NCBI GenBank assembly: GCA_001695595.3
Contig: MBPM02000066.1
Span: 372,001 to 436,000 of the forward strand
Origin: Plasmopara viticola
Taxonomy: Eukaryota; Oomycota; Peronosporomycetes; Peronosporales; Peronosporaceae
Length of the DNA: 64,000 bases
Direction: 5' to 3'
In this document: piece after piece, positions 47,871 to 57,446 of the stretch
Layout of the letters: each line of letters begins with the position of its first letter
How positions within the stretch are numbered: position 1 is the first letter of the stretch
The notes under the pieces: model-generated
What the model was told of the DNA's origin: nothing
What the model saw: the letters and a program-made list of their open reading frames with translations, nothing else
Databases searched by the model: none
Made by a program: the position numbers and the translations under genes

Positions 47871-48449
47871 GCTTGAAAGAAAATACACTCAGAACGTTAA
47901 ATTCCGCAATGGCCCTGCGTAACGTCCTTTTGCCACGCGTATAAATGCTTCAAATCCTGTTTTGTAGAAGTCGGTCCTGCAAACAGTAGTTGCGCTCATT
48001 ATTAGCTTGAAGGAGGTTACAAAGCTTGTCTAAGCAAAGTTTTTACCCGCAAGTTTGAGAAGTAAACTTTTCCCGCCAATTCTGTTGCGGAGAGTGAAAT
48101 GAGGGTCCTAGGTGTTGACCTGCGCTATTTGAAAGCAAATTGTAGAAGGTTGCAAGAAGCTTTTGGCCGGTCCAGGTAAAAAAATGTATTAGAGGTAGAA
48201 TTGCAATTGCTTTCAAGTGTGATGTACTTTAAGACTTAACAATATGTGTAGTAGTATATAGCATGTAATTTGTAGACGCGTTGACTGAGTAAAATTAGAT
48301 GTTTTGATCCGAATTTGATTTTTTGACCGGTCATGACCAGGACAAGCAGTTTTATCCGCCGGCCTTTGCGGACACAAGCTGGTATTCACGCTGTCTACTT
48401 CTATGGGTCACTAACATATGGCTTTATCTGGAGTCTTCAGTCAAGTTCT

Positions 48450-48774
48450 GTAATGTAATGTATTACGTTATCGCGTTGCCAAGTTATGCACGTGCTAGGC
48501 TCAGTCTGGCTAGTCCACGCCATAGAGTGGTGTCCGCATACGTCGAGTCTCGTTCGGCGGGCAGTGCAGCCAGCACCGAGGTCGTTAGGGTCCTCCATTT
48601 TTTTGCTCAGCTCTGACTTGGTAAGAGCCCAGGTGGCGCCCGGTGCTGGAGACCGTCGCGTCGAGGTTGAGACTCGTTAGAGACCTGCAGATGCCCGAGA
48701 GCACCTGCCCGAAGCGCGCGAGCATTTAGCCCCCGCGCTTGGAAGGAGGGCGTCACCCCAACCTTTTCCAAGCT
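48450..48774 (-). mobile_element. SINE-like element, copy 1
   Basis: A 325-bp GC-rich insertion absent from units 1 and 2. It is flanked by AGTCAAGTTCT (48439-48449) and AGTCAATTTCT (48775-48785), an 11-bp target-site duplication with one mismatch. The empty site is visible in unit 1 near 16078-16090. On the minus strand it begins near GGAAAAGGTTG and ends in a short repetitive tail (TAATACATTACATTAC), as expected of a retroposed non-autonomous element. Internal RNA polymerase III boxes are not certain. Confidence 0.8.
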
Positions 48775-50792
48775 AGTCAATTTCTATTGAAAGAAAAAAA
48801 TTTGTATGTAAAACATACATGTCTCATTATTATCTTGCAGAGTCTGCGTATCAAGGTGTTGTTTATGACGCTCAAATTCTTCCCAATGTCTGTGCTACTA
48901 ATTTGATGAGGCATAAATCGCGTGAAACCATCGACCGTAGCTTCCAACGAAGTTTCTCCGCAAAGTTCAACATTTCTAGATTGTGCAATTTCTCTCCATC
49001 GCTAGCAACAGCGCTAAGCATACTACGCTTCAGAAAATCGCATAAAAACGTTCTTAGTATTACAGGAATAAACATGCAACACGAGTCTGCTATCAGGAGT
49101 CGTGTATAGTCTGGCATTCTACAAACCATGTACAAATCCCGTCTAAATTGATTTCTCTACCGAAATTCACGTAATGTTTGCAAGATACTGATTTGTATCG
49201 ACGTGCCAAACTTTCTGCTTCAGACGTAATCACACGCCTTCCACCGGAGTCTCATGCATGTTAGTGTAAAGTTTTATTCGACTAAGATGATTTTCACCAA
49301 TTGAGACAAGTATCGCTTTTTCGGTCATTTGACTACTCGTTACTTAGTATGATTATCGTCCACTAGACATCTATCGAGAATAAACCTCTTATCACTTACA
49401 TAAGTACGGATTGCTGAGAAACCCGTTGTCAAATCTAAGATAAAAATACCAACTCGAATTAACGACTTTCTGTAGCTGGGTCCGGCAATCGAAACAGCAC
49501 GTCAGGCTTCACAATTTGCTAGAAATCAACGCGAAAAACAACTTACCATCTCAATTGTCAGCACATACTAAAGTCTTTAAGCATCGACTACGCTTTCTAG
49601 CATTTGTTCATTCGGCGTGAAAATTAAGACGTCCAAACCTTGATCGCGATTTGTAAATTACGATTTAATCTCATATTGTCAACTCAGCGTCCAAGCTATC
49701 TGCACAAATGCGTACTACTCACAATACATCTTATTGCCAATAATGAGTTTCAGCTTCTACCCTAGCGCTTGACTCAGCAATCAAACCCGTTTAGCGAACA
49801 CATTTCACGACACGCTTGATAGTCATGCGTTTTTCTATTCCGTACGCTTTTCATAAAGTGAAATCTTTAGAAATTTTAGCAGCATAGTCACACGCAGTAT
49901 TAGCTATCTGTCGTTACACTACTGTAGCTACGTAAAGCACGTTATGGTTTTATCAGAGCAAATTTCGTCTACACTACACCTGGTCCAGATCGTCAGTCTC
50001 TCTGCCATATATTATCAGAGTGTCTAACTTTGCCGTACCTCTTTATGGCGTCGATAAGCTTTCACGCTACAGGAAGCCGTGTGGAAGTGGAAGTATCACA
50101 AAAAAAACAACGGCCTTCATTTAGCGAATTAGCATTTTCAGACATTAAATATTCAGTCTGAAATACTCAACAACATTTTTATCTTTCTCACCAGTCACAT
50201 CTCCCACTAGTTGCCTTGACCTTTGAATCGATTGCAGATATATTTGTGCGACATACGTAAGCCTGGGCACAACCTTCAGCTCCGACATTCTCGGCCTTGC
50301 CCTCTGGCTGGGTGAAAACTGATTACTGACTATGAGGAGTATCGATGTGAGCCACGGCGGTGCAAACAAGCGGAGTGAGCGATACGAGAGAGTGTGTTTA
50401 GCAAATCAGTTCGAACACCGTTCGCTACAGCCGATAGTCGTTTTGCTTGAGAAATTGCTGCCCCCCGAGCAGTGCAAAACGTTTCAAACCGAATTGGGCA
50501 AGTGCAATAAGGCGTTATCAAATTTACCTTGGAATTTGCTTCCAGCATTACATCTTCCCCAATGTATACAATGTACCTCTCACAGACCTTTCTCGTTTAC
50601 AATGTCGTTGAGACAGCACACATCAAGTCATTCTATACGTTTCCAGAGTCAAGAGGTCATTTGTGTGACCAAGGCGCTTGTGTGAGCGTACCGTAGTGAC
50701 CACATTACGCACTACGAAGCCGCCAAGAAAGGCGTCACGGACTTAGAGCCAGCAACCTGATTTTAATAGAGATTTTTTGTATTGTGAGCTAC

Positions 50793-53700
50793 TCATGAAG
50801 GATCTATTTCATCAATTACGCGTGCAGCGAGTTTCTTTTCACAATAGTCAGCAAGCAACTTGCTTAAAGTCTTCGTCGGGTCGTTTTTCTCTATATCTTT
50901 GAAGTAATTTTTGGCAAGCAGGAAATCCCCCTCATTGATTACCCACTCGTCAAAAATTTCGTGAAGCAGCACTATGGCGTTGCCTTTCAGTGCTTCCTCC
51001 TCCATTGCCAACTTAAGTTTGTCGAATGCATTACTTAATGGAAAGGCGTTCGTCATCAACGTGACCACATCGCAGCCGCCATGTTTTGAACAAGTTGGGC
51101 CAATGATTGTAGAGATGTAGCTTATCCAAGCATCGAGCAGATCAACGTCTTCTTGTGTCGAGCGAAAATTAAAGATTTCCGATGGATCCATTGCCGTACC
51201 AGACTTGAGTTTCCACGTCACTTTCGCCGTTCCTTTGCCCTTCGCCTTAATCAAGTCAATTGTCAGCTTGTTGAATGTGTGATATCGCAATAACTCTGCC
51301 AGCGCAGAAGTTCTAACGCGGTTGAAGCTGAGATTGGTGTATTCGCTACATTCAAACGAATACTTGATATAAGCTATAAATTTCCTGTTTGTCACGACTT
51401 TTGCGTCTTTCAGAATGTCTTTCATCCCAGCGAGTATTACGTTTGGATTTTGCATGGTATCCCGCCACCAATGTTCCATTTCTGTGCGAAGTCGCTCGGC
51501 GACATTCTTCCATTTTGATTCAACTTTGTTCGCAAAAATAGCTCTATCCACAACATTCTCGTTGAAATGAGCAACTAAGATGGAGTAGAGCGACATTGCC
51601 TCATTTGGATTTGCCTTCTCAAAGTCATCCACGTATCGGAGCCACGTACGCACTTTCGGCTGAAATACGTGCTCCCAATCTGAGACAATCCACCCCAAGA
51701 CGTCAGATGGTGCTTTCTTGTTTTTGAGCCATAGCTCCGTCTGCTTGCGCCGAGCTTCGAGAGCGATATCCTTGCTCGTTTGATGGCACGTAGCCGCTTC
51801 GATCACGTGTGTCGCCCTCTTATCCCCTAAGTAAGCGGTGAGGACGGCAACCAGACTCATTTGGTCCAGCGGGTTCTCCATATTATACTTGACGGTGTCA
51901 GCCTTATAGACAGCGAACGCACGGCCATTCGTGATGCCCTTGTCATAAAATTTGCTTGTAATCATACCCTGTTTCGAAGGTCGACCACCCCAATGTTGAT
52001 AGTTTTCGTACGTCTTCAAAAGATTTTTAAAATTGGCAGGAACATCTCCGTTCGTATGAAGCATCTTGACGACATCCTCGAACGAAATCATGTTGTTAAA
52101 CCAATACCGTAATAGCATGGCTTGCAATCGCTTAGCATCGTCCAAATCTTTTTCAACTCCCTCAACGGCAAACGTAGCCAGCTTAATGTCGGAGAAATGC
52201 TCCCTCAAAGGTGCGAGCGGATCAAAGAACGACTCCAATGGACGCGCGCTTAACACTTTCAGAAACTTTATGTACCTGTAAATCATATCCAGGCCTTGAG
52301 ACTTTGGATCCAAGAGCTCAATGACTTGGTTTGGAGTCATGCCAGCATCCACCCAAAACTGCATTTGCTTAGTCTCCAGTTGCTTGGCAGTTTTCGCAAG
52401 ATCCGGTACTGCTTTTGCTGCTTCTATCACTGTCGATGCATCACGATGGCCCAGGCGAGCAGTAAGTGCTGCAAGCAAGCTCAGTGGCTCTTTGGTATTC
52501 GCCTTGTTATAGAGGCGGATGTAAGCGTCGATGGCAGCAAGCACCGAGCCGTCGTTCAGATTCATCTTAATGTCTGTGGAGGCAAGCACATGCAGCATGT
52601 CCGGTGTAATGTCTCCGGTAGAATGTCCCAACCGGATGATTTCTGGTGTAGAAAGAAGGCCAAGGTTCTTGTGAAAGTCACTGTACGCTTTTAAAAGAGA
52701 AACAAACAGGTGCTTCTTCTCGTTTTGATTGAGCTGCGCTTCGACCTCCTCGGGAGTTTTCATCTCCTCGAACCAGCGCCAAATTAGCAAACTTTCCAAT
52801 CGCTTGGCATTGACAAAATCTATTGGCGTTGCCTCCACGGCAAACAAGGCCAACTCGTCATCACGAAAGTGTTTCCTCAACGATTCCACTGGGTCAAATG
52901 CGGATTTTGGGTCAAGCGATATGGATCTGTCGTAAAACTCAACCCACTTGAAGACTGAAGTCGGGATTTTAAACTCGAAGTTCAATAATTTAAAAACTTG
53001 ATCCGGTGACTTACCAGAGTCTACCCAGAACTGGATCTGCTCCGTCTCAATTTGCTTAGCGGTTTTCGCAAGGCCTGGCAGTGCTTTTGATGCTTCAATT
53101 ACTGTCGACGCATCCTCATAACCGAGTCGGGCCGTGAGTGTTGCAAGCAGACTCAGTGGCTCGTTAGGGTTTACCTCGTTGTAGACCTGAACGTAAGCTA
53201 TAATGGCAGCGAGCACACGGCCGTCGTACAGGTTTAAGTTCTCGGTAGAGGATGTAAGCACGTTGACCTTATCAAGAGCAGTGGTGACCCTTGACGTAGA
53301 AGGAGAGCCAAGGTTCATGTGAAATTCGCTGTACGTCTTTAATAGACGGACAAAAAAGCGTTTCTTGTTCTCGTTTTGATTGAGCTGAGCTTCAAGCTCC
53401 TCAGGAGTCTTCATCTCCTCATACCAGCGCCAAACCAACATATCCCCATATCGTTGAGCATTGTCCAATTTTTCTGATGTTGCCATTACGACAAACATGG
53501 CGAGCACGTCGTCACTAAAGTGTTTCCTCAATTGATCAAACGGATCAGATGCCAACTCTGGGTGACGCAGACTATATTTGTTGCAGAATTTTACCCACTT
53601 GTAGCCCAATGACCGACTTTTAAAATCCAGCAGCTCCGAAACTTCGTCCGGAGTCTTTCCAGTGTCGATCCAAGACTGAATCTGCTCGGCCTCCAATACT

Positions 53701-55220
53701 TTCGCAATTTGCATCGTCTCGTCTATTCCCAAGACATTGTCAATGATCGTCGATGCTTCACGGTCTCCATAGCGGACAGTGAGTGCCGCAAATAAGCTCA
53801 GTTTCTCGATAGGCTCATTCATGTTCTGGTTGAATATGATACTTTTAACCTCAGTAAATGCTGAGATGTACCACTTTGCGTCTTTAAGGCCAGAAGTATA
53901 TTTTAGCCCACTTATAAACGGATTGAGCGATGGAGAAGCAAATTTATTGTACAATTTCTTGTACCGCTTCAGAAATGAGGCATAGATGTGGTCCTTGCCA
54001 TCGAAAGTCTTAAAAGCCTCTGATTCGAAAAGCGTCTCAAGTTGCTCCGGGGTTTTCAAGCTGTTGAACCAGTGCCGCATCAGACAAGCTCTTAACAGCT
54101 CGGCCGAGCCTTTTTCCAAGTCGGATTCGCTCGTAGAAAACTTTATGATCCTGTTGTCGAAGCTAATACTGGAGTGAGAGTAAAGACTTTTCAATGTTTT
54201 GATCGGGTATAATGGAGTTTCTTTTTCATGCTTGCTCAACACTTTGATGAATTTTAGCCACCTACTGATCATCGCCATCTCAGACGATTGTAACAATGGT
54301 GACCCAATTTTCAACAGCTGAGCAACTTCGTCCGGTGTTTTACGAGCGTCCACCCAGTATTGGATTTGCCTAGCTTCAAGATTTTTAACCGATTTTCCCA
54401 TATTTTCAAAAGCCGGAGTCGACTTGGCTGTATCAATCATCTGCGCCACGCGAAAGTCGCCAAAGCAAACGGTGAGTGCCGCGAGCAAACTCAGTCGCTC
54501 AGTCCGGTGCTTCGTATTGTAGATCTGAACGTACGTATCGAAAGCCGCGAGCAACTTGCCGTTGTACAGATCTTCTTCTTTGACGTCTGAAGTGAGCAGT
54601 TTCAACATGTCAGCTGTACTCGACTCCTCCCCAAGCCAGTCCCTTAGTACATTTTCTTGCTTTTTAAAGTTCAAGTGATCGAGCAGTTTCTTGTACTTGT
54701 CCCAATCCGAACGAATAGCATTCACCGCATTGACAACTGCTGGCGCCGAGTGATCGGACTCAGTCTCGAGTAATTTAAGATAACTTCGCAATGACTGGGC
54801 CTCATTGGTGACAGCGTTCAAGTAGTTTGAGTTTCCCGAGAGCAGAAGAAGTGCTTTGTGCATTTTATCTTTGTTGCCTACAGGAAACGGGATCTCACTC
54901 GCCTTAGCTTCAATACTCAAGTCAGGGGCGAGATTTTTCAAAATATTCACGTTGTTGACGACACCCATTACAGGATCGAAGCCATCTGCCAGAGCTTCAT
55001 TCAGTCCAGCCGATCGTCTGCCAAGATTTATCGTCCTTGCTTCGTCGTCGACACCCGCACGAGCTCTTAAGAACCTTTTAGCATCATGCCAATTATTCGC
55101 CGTGAAAGATGGCAGGCCATGGACATTGGGTCCAGCTTGGTAAGACATTGCGGTTGGAATAGCATGGACGTATTCCATCAACAGAACGGCGTTTAAAGTC
55201 GTGGCGGGTTGGAGGCGCAT
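50793..55220 (-). CDS. Gene 4: giant RXLR-LWY effector-like protein, 1,475 aa
   Basis: Intact member at the right edge of the array. ATG at 55220 (MRLQPATTLNAVLLMEY), RFLR at about 49-52 and DDEAR after it, closer to the EER consensus than the DDDAR of genes 1-3. L motifs (LSLLA..T...G..DAS) recur at roughly 207-231 residue intervals with two W modules per interval. W motifs include QIQSWIDTGKTPDEV and WRWYEEMKTPEELE. Residues 1 to about 505 lean towards gene 5 (LGRRSAG, FSTSESDLEKGSAELLRA, KTFDGKDHIYASFLKRY); the rest matches genes 2 and 3, including the ARVIDEIDPS end. The signal-like segment is weak, with Glu16 inside it. Expected to be secreted and delivered into host cells; host target unknown. 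Confidence 0.85.
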   Translation of the reverse strand: MRLQPATTLNAVLLMEYVHAIPTAMSYQAGPNVHGLPSFTANNWHDAKRFLRARAGVDDEARTINLGRRSAGLNEALADGFDPVMGVVNNVNILKNLAPDLSIEAKASEIPFPVGNKDKMHKALLLLSGNSNYLNAVTNEAQSLRSYLKLLETESDHSAPAVVNAVNAIRSDWDKYKKLLDHLNFKKQENVLRDWLGEESSTADMLKLLTSDVKEEDLYNGKLLAAFDTYVQIYNTKHRTERLSLLAALTVCFGDFRVAQMIDTAKSTPAFENMGKSVKNLEARQIQYWVDARKTPDEVAQLLKIGSPLLQSSEMAMISRWLKFIKVLSKHEKETPLYPIKTLKSLYSHSSISFDNRIIKFSTSESDLEKGSAELLRACLMRHWFNSLKTPEQLETLFESEAFKTFDGKDHIYASFLKRYKKLYNKFASPSLNPFISGLKYTSGLKDAKWYISAFTEVKSIIFNQNMNEPIEKLSLFAALTVRYGDREASTIIDNVLGIDETMQIAKVLEAEQIQSWIDTGKTPDEVSELLDFKSRSLGYKWVKFCNKYSLRHPELASDPFDQLRKHFSDDVLAMFVVMATSEKLDNAQRYGDMLVWRWYEEMKTPEELEAQLNQNENKKRFFVRLLKTYSEFHMNLGSPSTSRVTTALDKVNVLTSSTENLNLYDGRVLAAIIAYVQVYNEVNPNEPLSLLATLTARLGYEDASTVIEASKALPGLAKTAKQIETEQIQFWVDSGKSPDQVFKLLNFEFKIPTSVFKWVEFYDRSISLDPKSAFDPVESLRKHFRDDELALFAVEATPIDFVNAKRLESLLIWRWFEEMKTPEEVEAQLNQNEKKHLFVSLLKAYSDFHKNLGLLSTPEIIRLGHSTGDITPDMLHVLASTDIKMNLNDGSVLAAIDAYIRLYNKANTKEPLSLLAALTARLGHRDASTVIEAAKAVPDLAKTAKQLETKQMQFWVDAGMTPNQVIELLDPKSQGLDMIYRYIKFLKVLSARPLESFFDPLAPLREHFSDIKLATFAVEGVEKDLDDAKRLQAMLLRYWFNNMISFEDVVKMLHTNGDVPANFKNLLKTYENYQHWGGRPSKQGMITSKFYDKGITNGRAFAVYKADTVKYNMENPLDQMSLVAVLTAYLGDKRATHVIEAATCHQTSKDIALEARRKQTELWLKNKKAPSDVLGWIVSDWEHVFQPKVRTWLRYVDDFEKANPNEAMSLYSILVAHFNENVVDRAIFANKVESKWKNVAERLRTEMEHWWRDTMQNPNVILAGMKDILKDAKVVTNRKFIAYIKYSFECSEYTNLSFNRVRTSALAELLRYHTFNKLTIDLIKAKGKGTAKVTWKLKSGTAMDPSEIFNFRSTQEDVDLLDAWISYISTIIGPTCSKHGGCDVVTLMTNAFPLSNAFDKLKLAMEEEALKGNAIVLLHEIFDEWVINEGDFLLAKNYFKDIEKNDPTKTLSKLLADYCEKKLAARVIDEIDPS

Positions 55221-55245
55221 GGTGGCAGGAAGGCCAATTACAACG

Positions 55246-55255
55246 GTGGCCAATC
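55246..55255 (-). promoter_or_regulatory. Conserved GATTGGCCAC block upstream of gene 4
   Basis: Lies 26-35 bases before the ATG as in genes 1-3. Confidence 0.3.
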
Positions 55256-56178
55256 AATCAATTTCATATTAAGATTTGAAAACATTTGATTGGGCATTGT
55301 TGAATTAGCGTTTAAACAGTACCGATGTAGCAAAATGAAGGCTATTGACCACGGAAAGGCATCTTTTTAATAAGCGATATCGTAGCAGCTGACCTGCCAT
55401 GTATGTTTTTGTAAATAAGGAGGAATGTGCAATGACGTGTTACAATTAATAGATAAAAGATATGCCTCTAAACATACGTCCGCCAACCGTTTCTTCTGTT
55501 GCACAACCGGCTCTGTAGTTCCTAGGATCAAGAGGTACCCACACGCTCTAAATAAGGCAGCCGAGAATAAGACACTAGAATTGACGAGTAATCCGTGTGA
55601 CTGTCTTGCCAACCCGCACCCTTAAGGATATGTGACAGTTGAGCGGGTTGAGAGTAAGAGCCCCATCGTGGAATGTGGGGTACGGAACTTGTTCCCAACA
55701 TGGGTCAAATAGCTACCAGCATTTCGCGCTAGAAACATCTTAGTCTCAACGCGCGGGTTCCGGTGGCTAGTCTCTATCTTAACATAACATACCGAACCAC
55801 AACATTTACGGACGGCTAGTCGCAGCCGCTCGCTCGCTCGATTATGAGATCGCTTAATTAAAGCAGTCGCTCGACCGCTCGCTATTACCACGCCTGGTCT
55901 GCAGGCTAAACCCCTAAATCTTGTGTTACTGTTTGAGCTGGATTAAGCTTAAGCCATCTGACAAAGAAATCCGCTAATCTATGCTGGTATGACCGCATTA
56001 AAGGGGCAATTGGCTTTTAATAGATAAAATTTACTTACGCCGATTTGCTGCAAATTAATGCCCAATAAGTTAAGGGTGCGGTCAATCCGCAAAATTTCCT
56101 TGTCTAGCTGCTTTTACGGAACAATACGAGCTGTTGTAAGTTCGTATTTTGTGCCGCAACGAGTAGTAACTACTCGAT

Positions 56179-56503
56179 TGTATTGTATTGTATTACGTTA
56201 TCGCGTTGCCAAGTTATGCACGTGCTAGGCTCTATGGCTAGTCCACGGCATAGAGTGGTGTCCGCATACGTCGGGTCTCGTTCGGCGGGCAGTGCAGCCA
56301 GCACCGAGGCCGTGAGGGTCTTCCATTATTTTGTATAGTTCTGACTTGGTAAGAGCCCAGGTGGCGCCCTGGTGCTGGAGACCGTCGCGTCGAGGGTGAG
56401 ACCCGTTAGAGACCTGCAGATGCCCGAGAGCACCTGCCCGAAGCGCGCGAGCATTTAGCCCCCGCGCTTGGAAGGAGGGCGTCACTTCAACCTTTTCCGA
56501 AAA
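56179..56503 (-). mobile_element. SINE-like element, copy 2
   Basis: 325 bp, the same length as copy 1 and highly similar. Flanked by a perfect 12-bp target-site duplication, TAACTACTCGAT (56167-56178 and 56504-56515). The minus-strand end has the tail TAATACAATACAATACA. The minus strand carries an 86-codon frame, but no known protein is recognisable in it. Confidence 0.85.
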
Positions 56504-57298
56504 TAACTACTCGATGCTATCGTTTTTATTCTCGAAAAGCAATATTTTTCTGTGCTTCTCTTTACGCTAGATCTCGTAAAGTAATACCCGTGGTTGACCT
56601 TCGCCACTCTCTGTTTGCATACAGCAACCTACTGATCAAGATGCTTATCACATAGGTCCTTTCTTGGCAGCTCGTTCGCACTTATTTTTGATAAAAACAA
56701 GTGGTCTAGGATAGCGCGGGGTACTTTGACAGTCTCATTGAAGCTTTATCGTTAAAGAAAGGCAAGAATCTGACCGATCATTCCACTTGTAGTAGTAGAG
56801 TAAGCAATTGAGTACTTCGCCGCGAAAGTAGATTTGCTTGTGAAACCAGAGTCAGTGTGGGCCTGGAAGCCCGGCACATCTCGACATTTCTGCTCGTGGT
56901 GGTGTTATCTTACGAGCATCGCCAGGTAAAGACTAACAATGACCGGCTGCCAATCCGACCACAATTCTTTCAGCAGCGCCTCCATTGTGCTGCCAGTACT
57001 ACTGCCACTTTTTGTTTTGACTTCGGTAGCCGGTTTCAGACACGTCTTGCCTCATCCTGGTCCCATCAGATATTTTTTTTGTATCAAGCGTGATCTGATC
57101 CCCATCTCTAGTCTCTTGGAAGAAAAGGAAGATTAGCAACAGGATGTCTGACGACCACTTCTAAAGGTTAAGGCTGGTTTTCGTCATGTCATCATCAGAT
57201 TTATCTTTTCTGTCGCGAAGCAGTGTTTATCATGCTCCTTCATCACACAATCCTCCTAATGCACAGAAACATGGAGATCGGCTGCTGCAAATTCGTGG

Positions 57299-57311
57299 GT
57301 TGTACCGATAT
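57299..57311 (+). promoter_or_regulatory. Conserved 13-mer upstream of gene 5
   Basis: GTTGTACCGATAT, 136 bases upstream of the ATG. Exact match to the block upstream of genes 2 and 3, although the surrounding flank has diverged. Confidence 0.35.
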
Positions 57312-57390
57312 TCACGTTTGTATCAATATTGCTATATACCGGGACCTTTCAGAATTAAATCCAATCAAAATGTTTCAAAGCTTGAAAATT

Positions 57391-57400
57391 GATTGGCCAC
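57391..57400 (+). promoter_or_regulatory. Conserved GATTGGCCAC block upstream of gene 5
   Basis: 47-56 bases before the ATG. A second CCAATC lies at 57361. Sharing with genes 1-4 across otherwise diverged flank gives this site slightly more weight. Confidence 0.35.
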
Positions 57401-57446
57401 TAGTGTAACTGCCGGACTCCCAACAATTCCTCCTTAAAGTTTCGCC

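Larger units (their letters stand above)
38812..50792. other. Spacer 3 between genes 3 and 4
   Basis: Very similar to spacer 2 up to about 46 kb. Between about 47 and 49.1 kb it is closer to spacer 1. It has a small deletion near 49670 relative to spacers 1 and 2, and the SINE-like insertion. No intact gene. Confidence 0.6.
35852..52295. repeat. Tandem segmental duplication, unit 3
   Basis: About 16.4 kb. It is longer than unit 2 mainly because of the 325-bp SINE-like insertion at 48450-48774. Homology continues past 52295 in gene 4 to about 53.7 kb, which is the right edge of the array. Confidence 0.85.
55256..57390. other. Divergent intergenic region between genes 4 and 5
   Basis: Shared upstream region of two head-to-head genes. 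Positions 55500-55960 match the 5' flanks of genes 1-3 with many differences. A SINE-like element occupies 56179-56503. Positions 56815-57446 match, in reverse, the 5' flank of the relics. A TATA-like CTATATAC lies about 110 bases upstream of the gene 5 ATG. No gene recognised. Confidence 0.5.
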
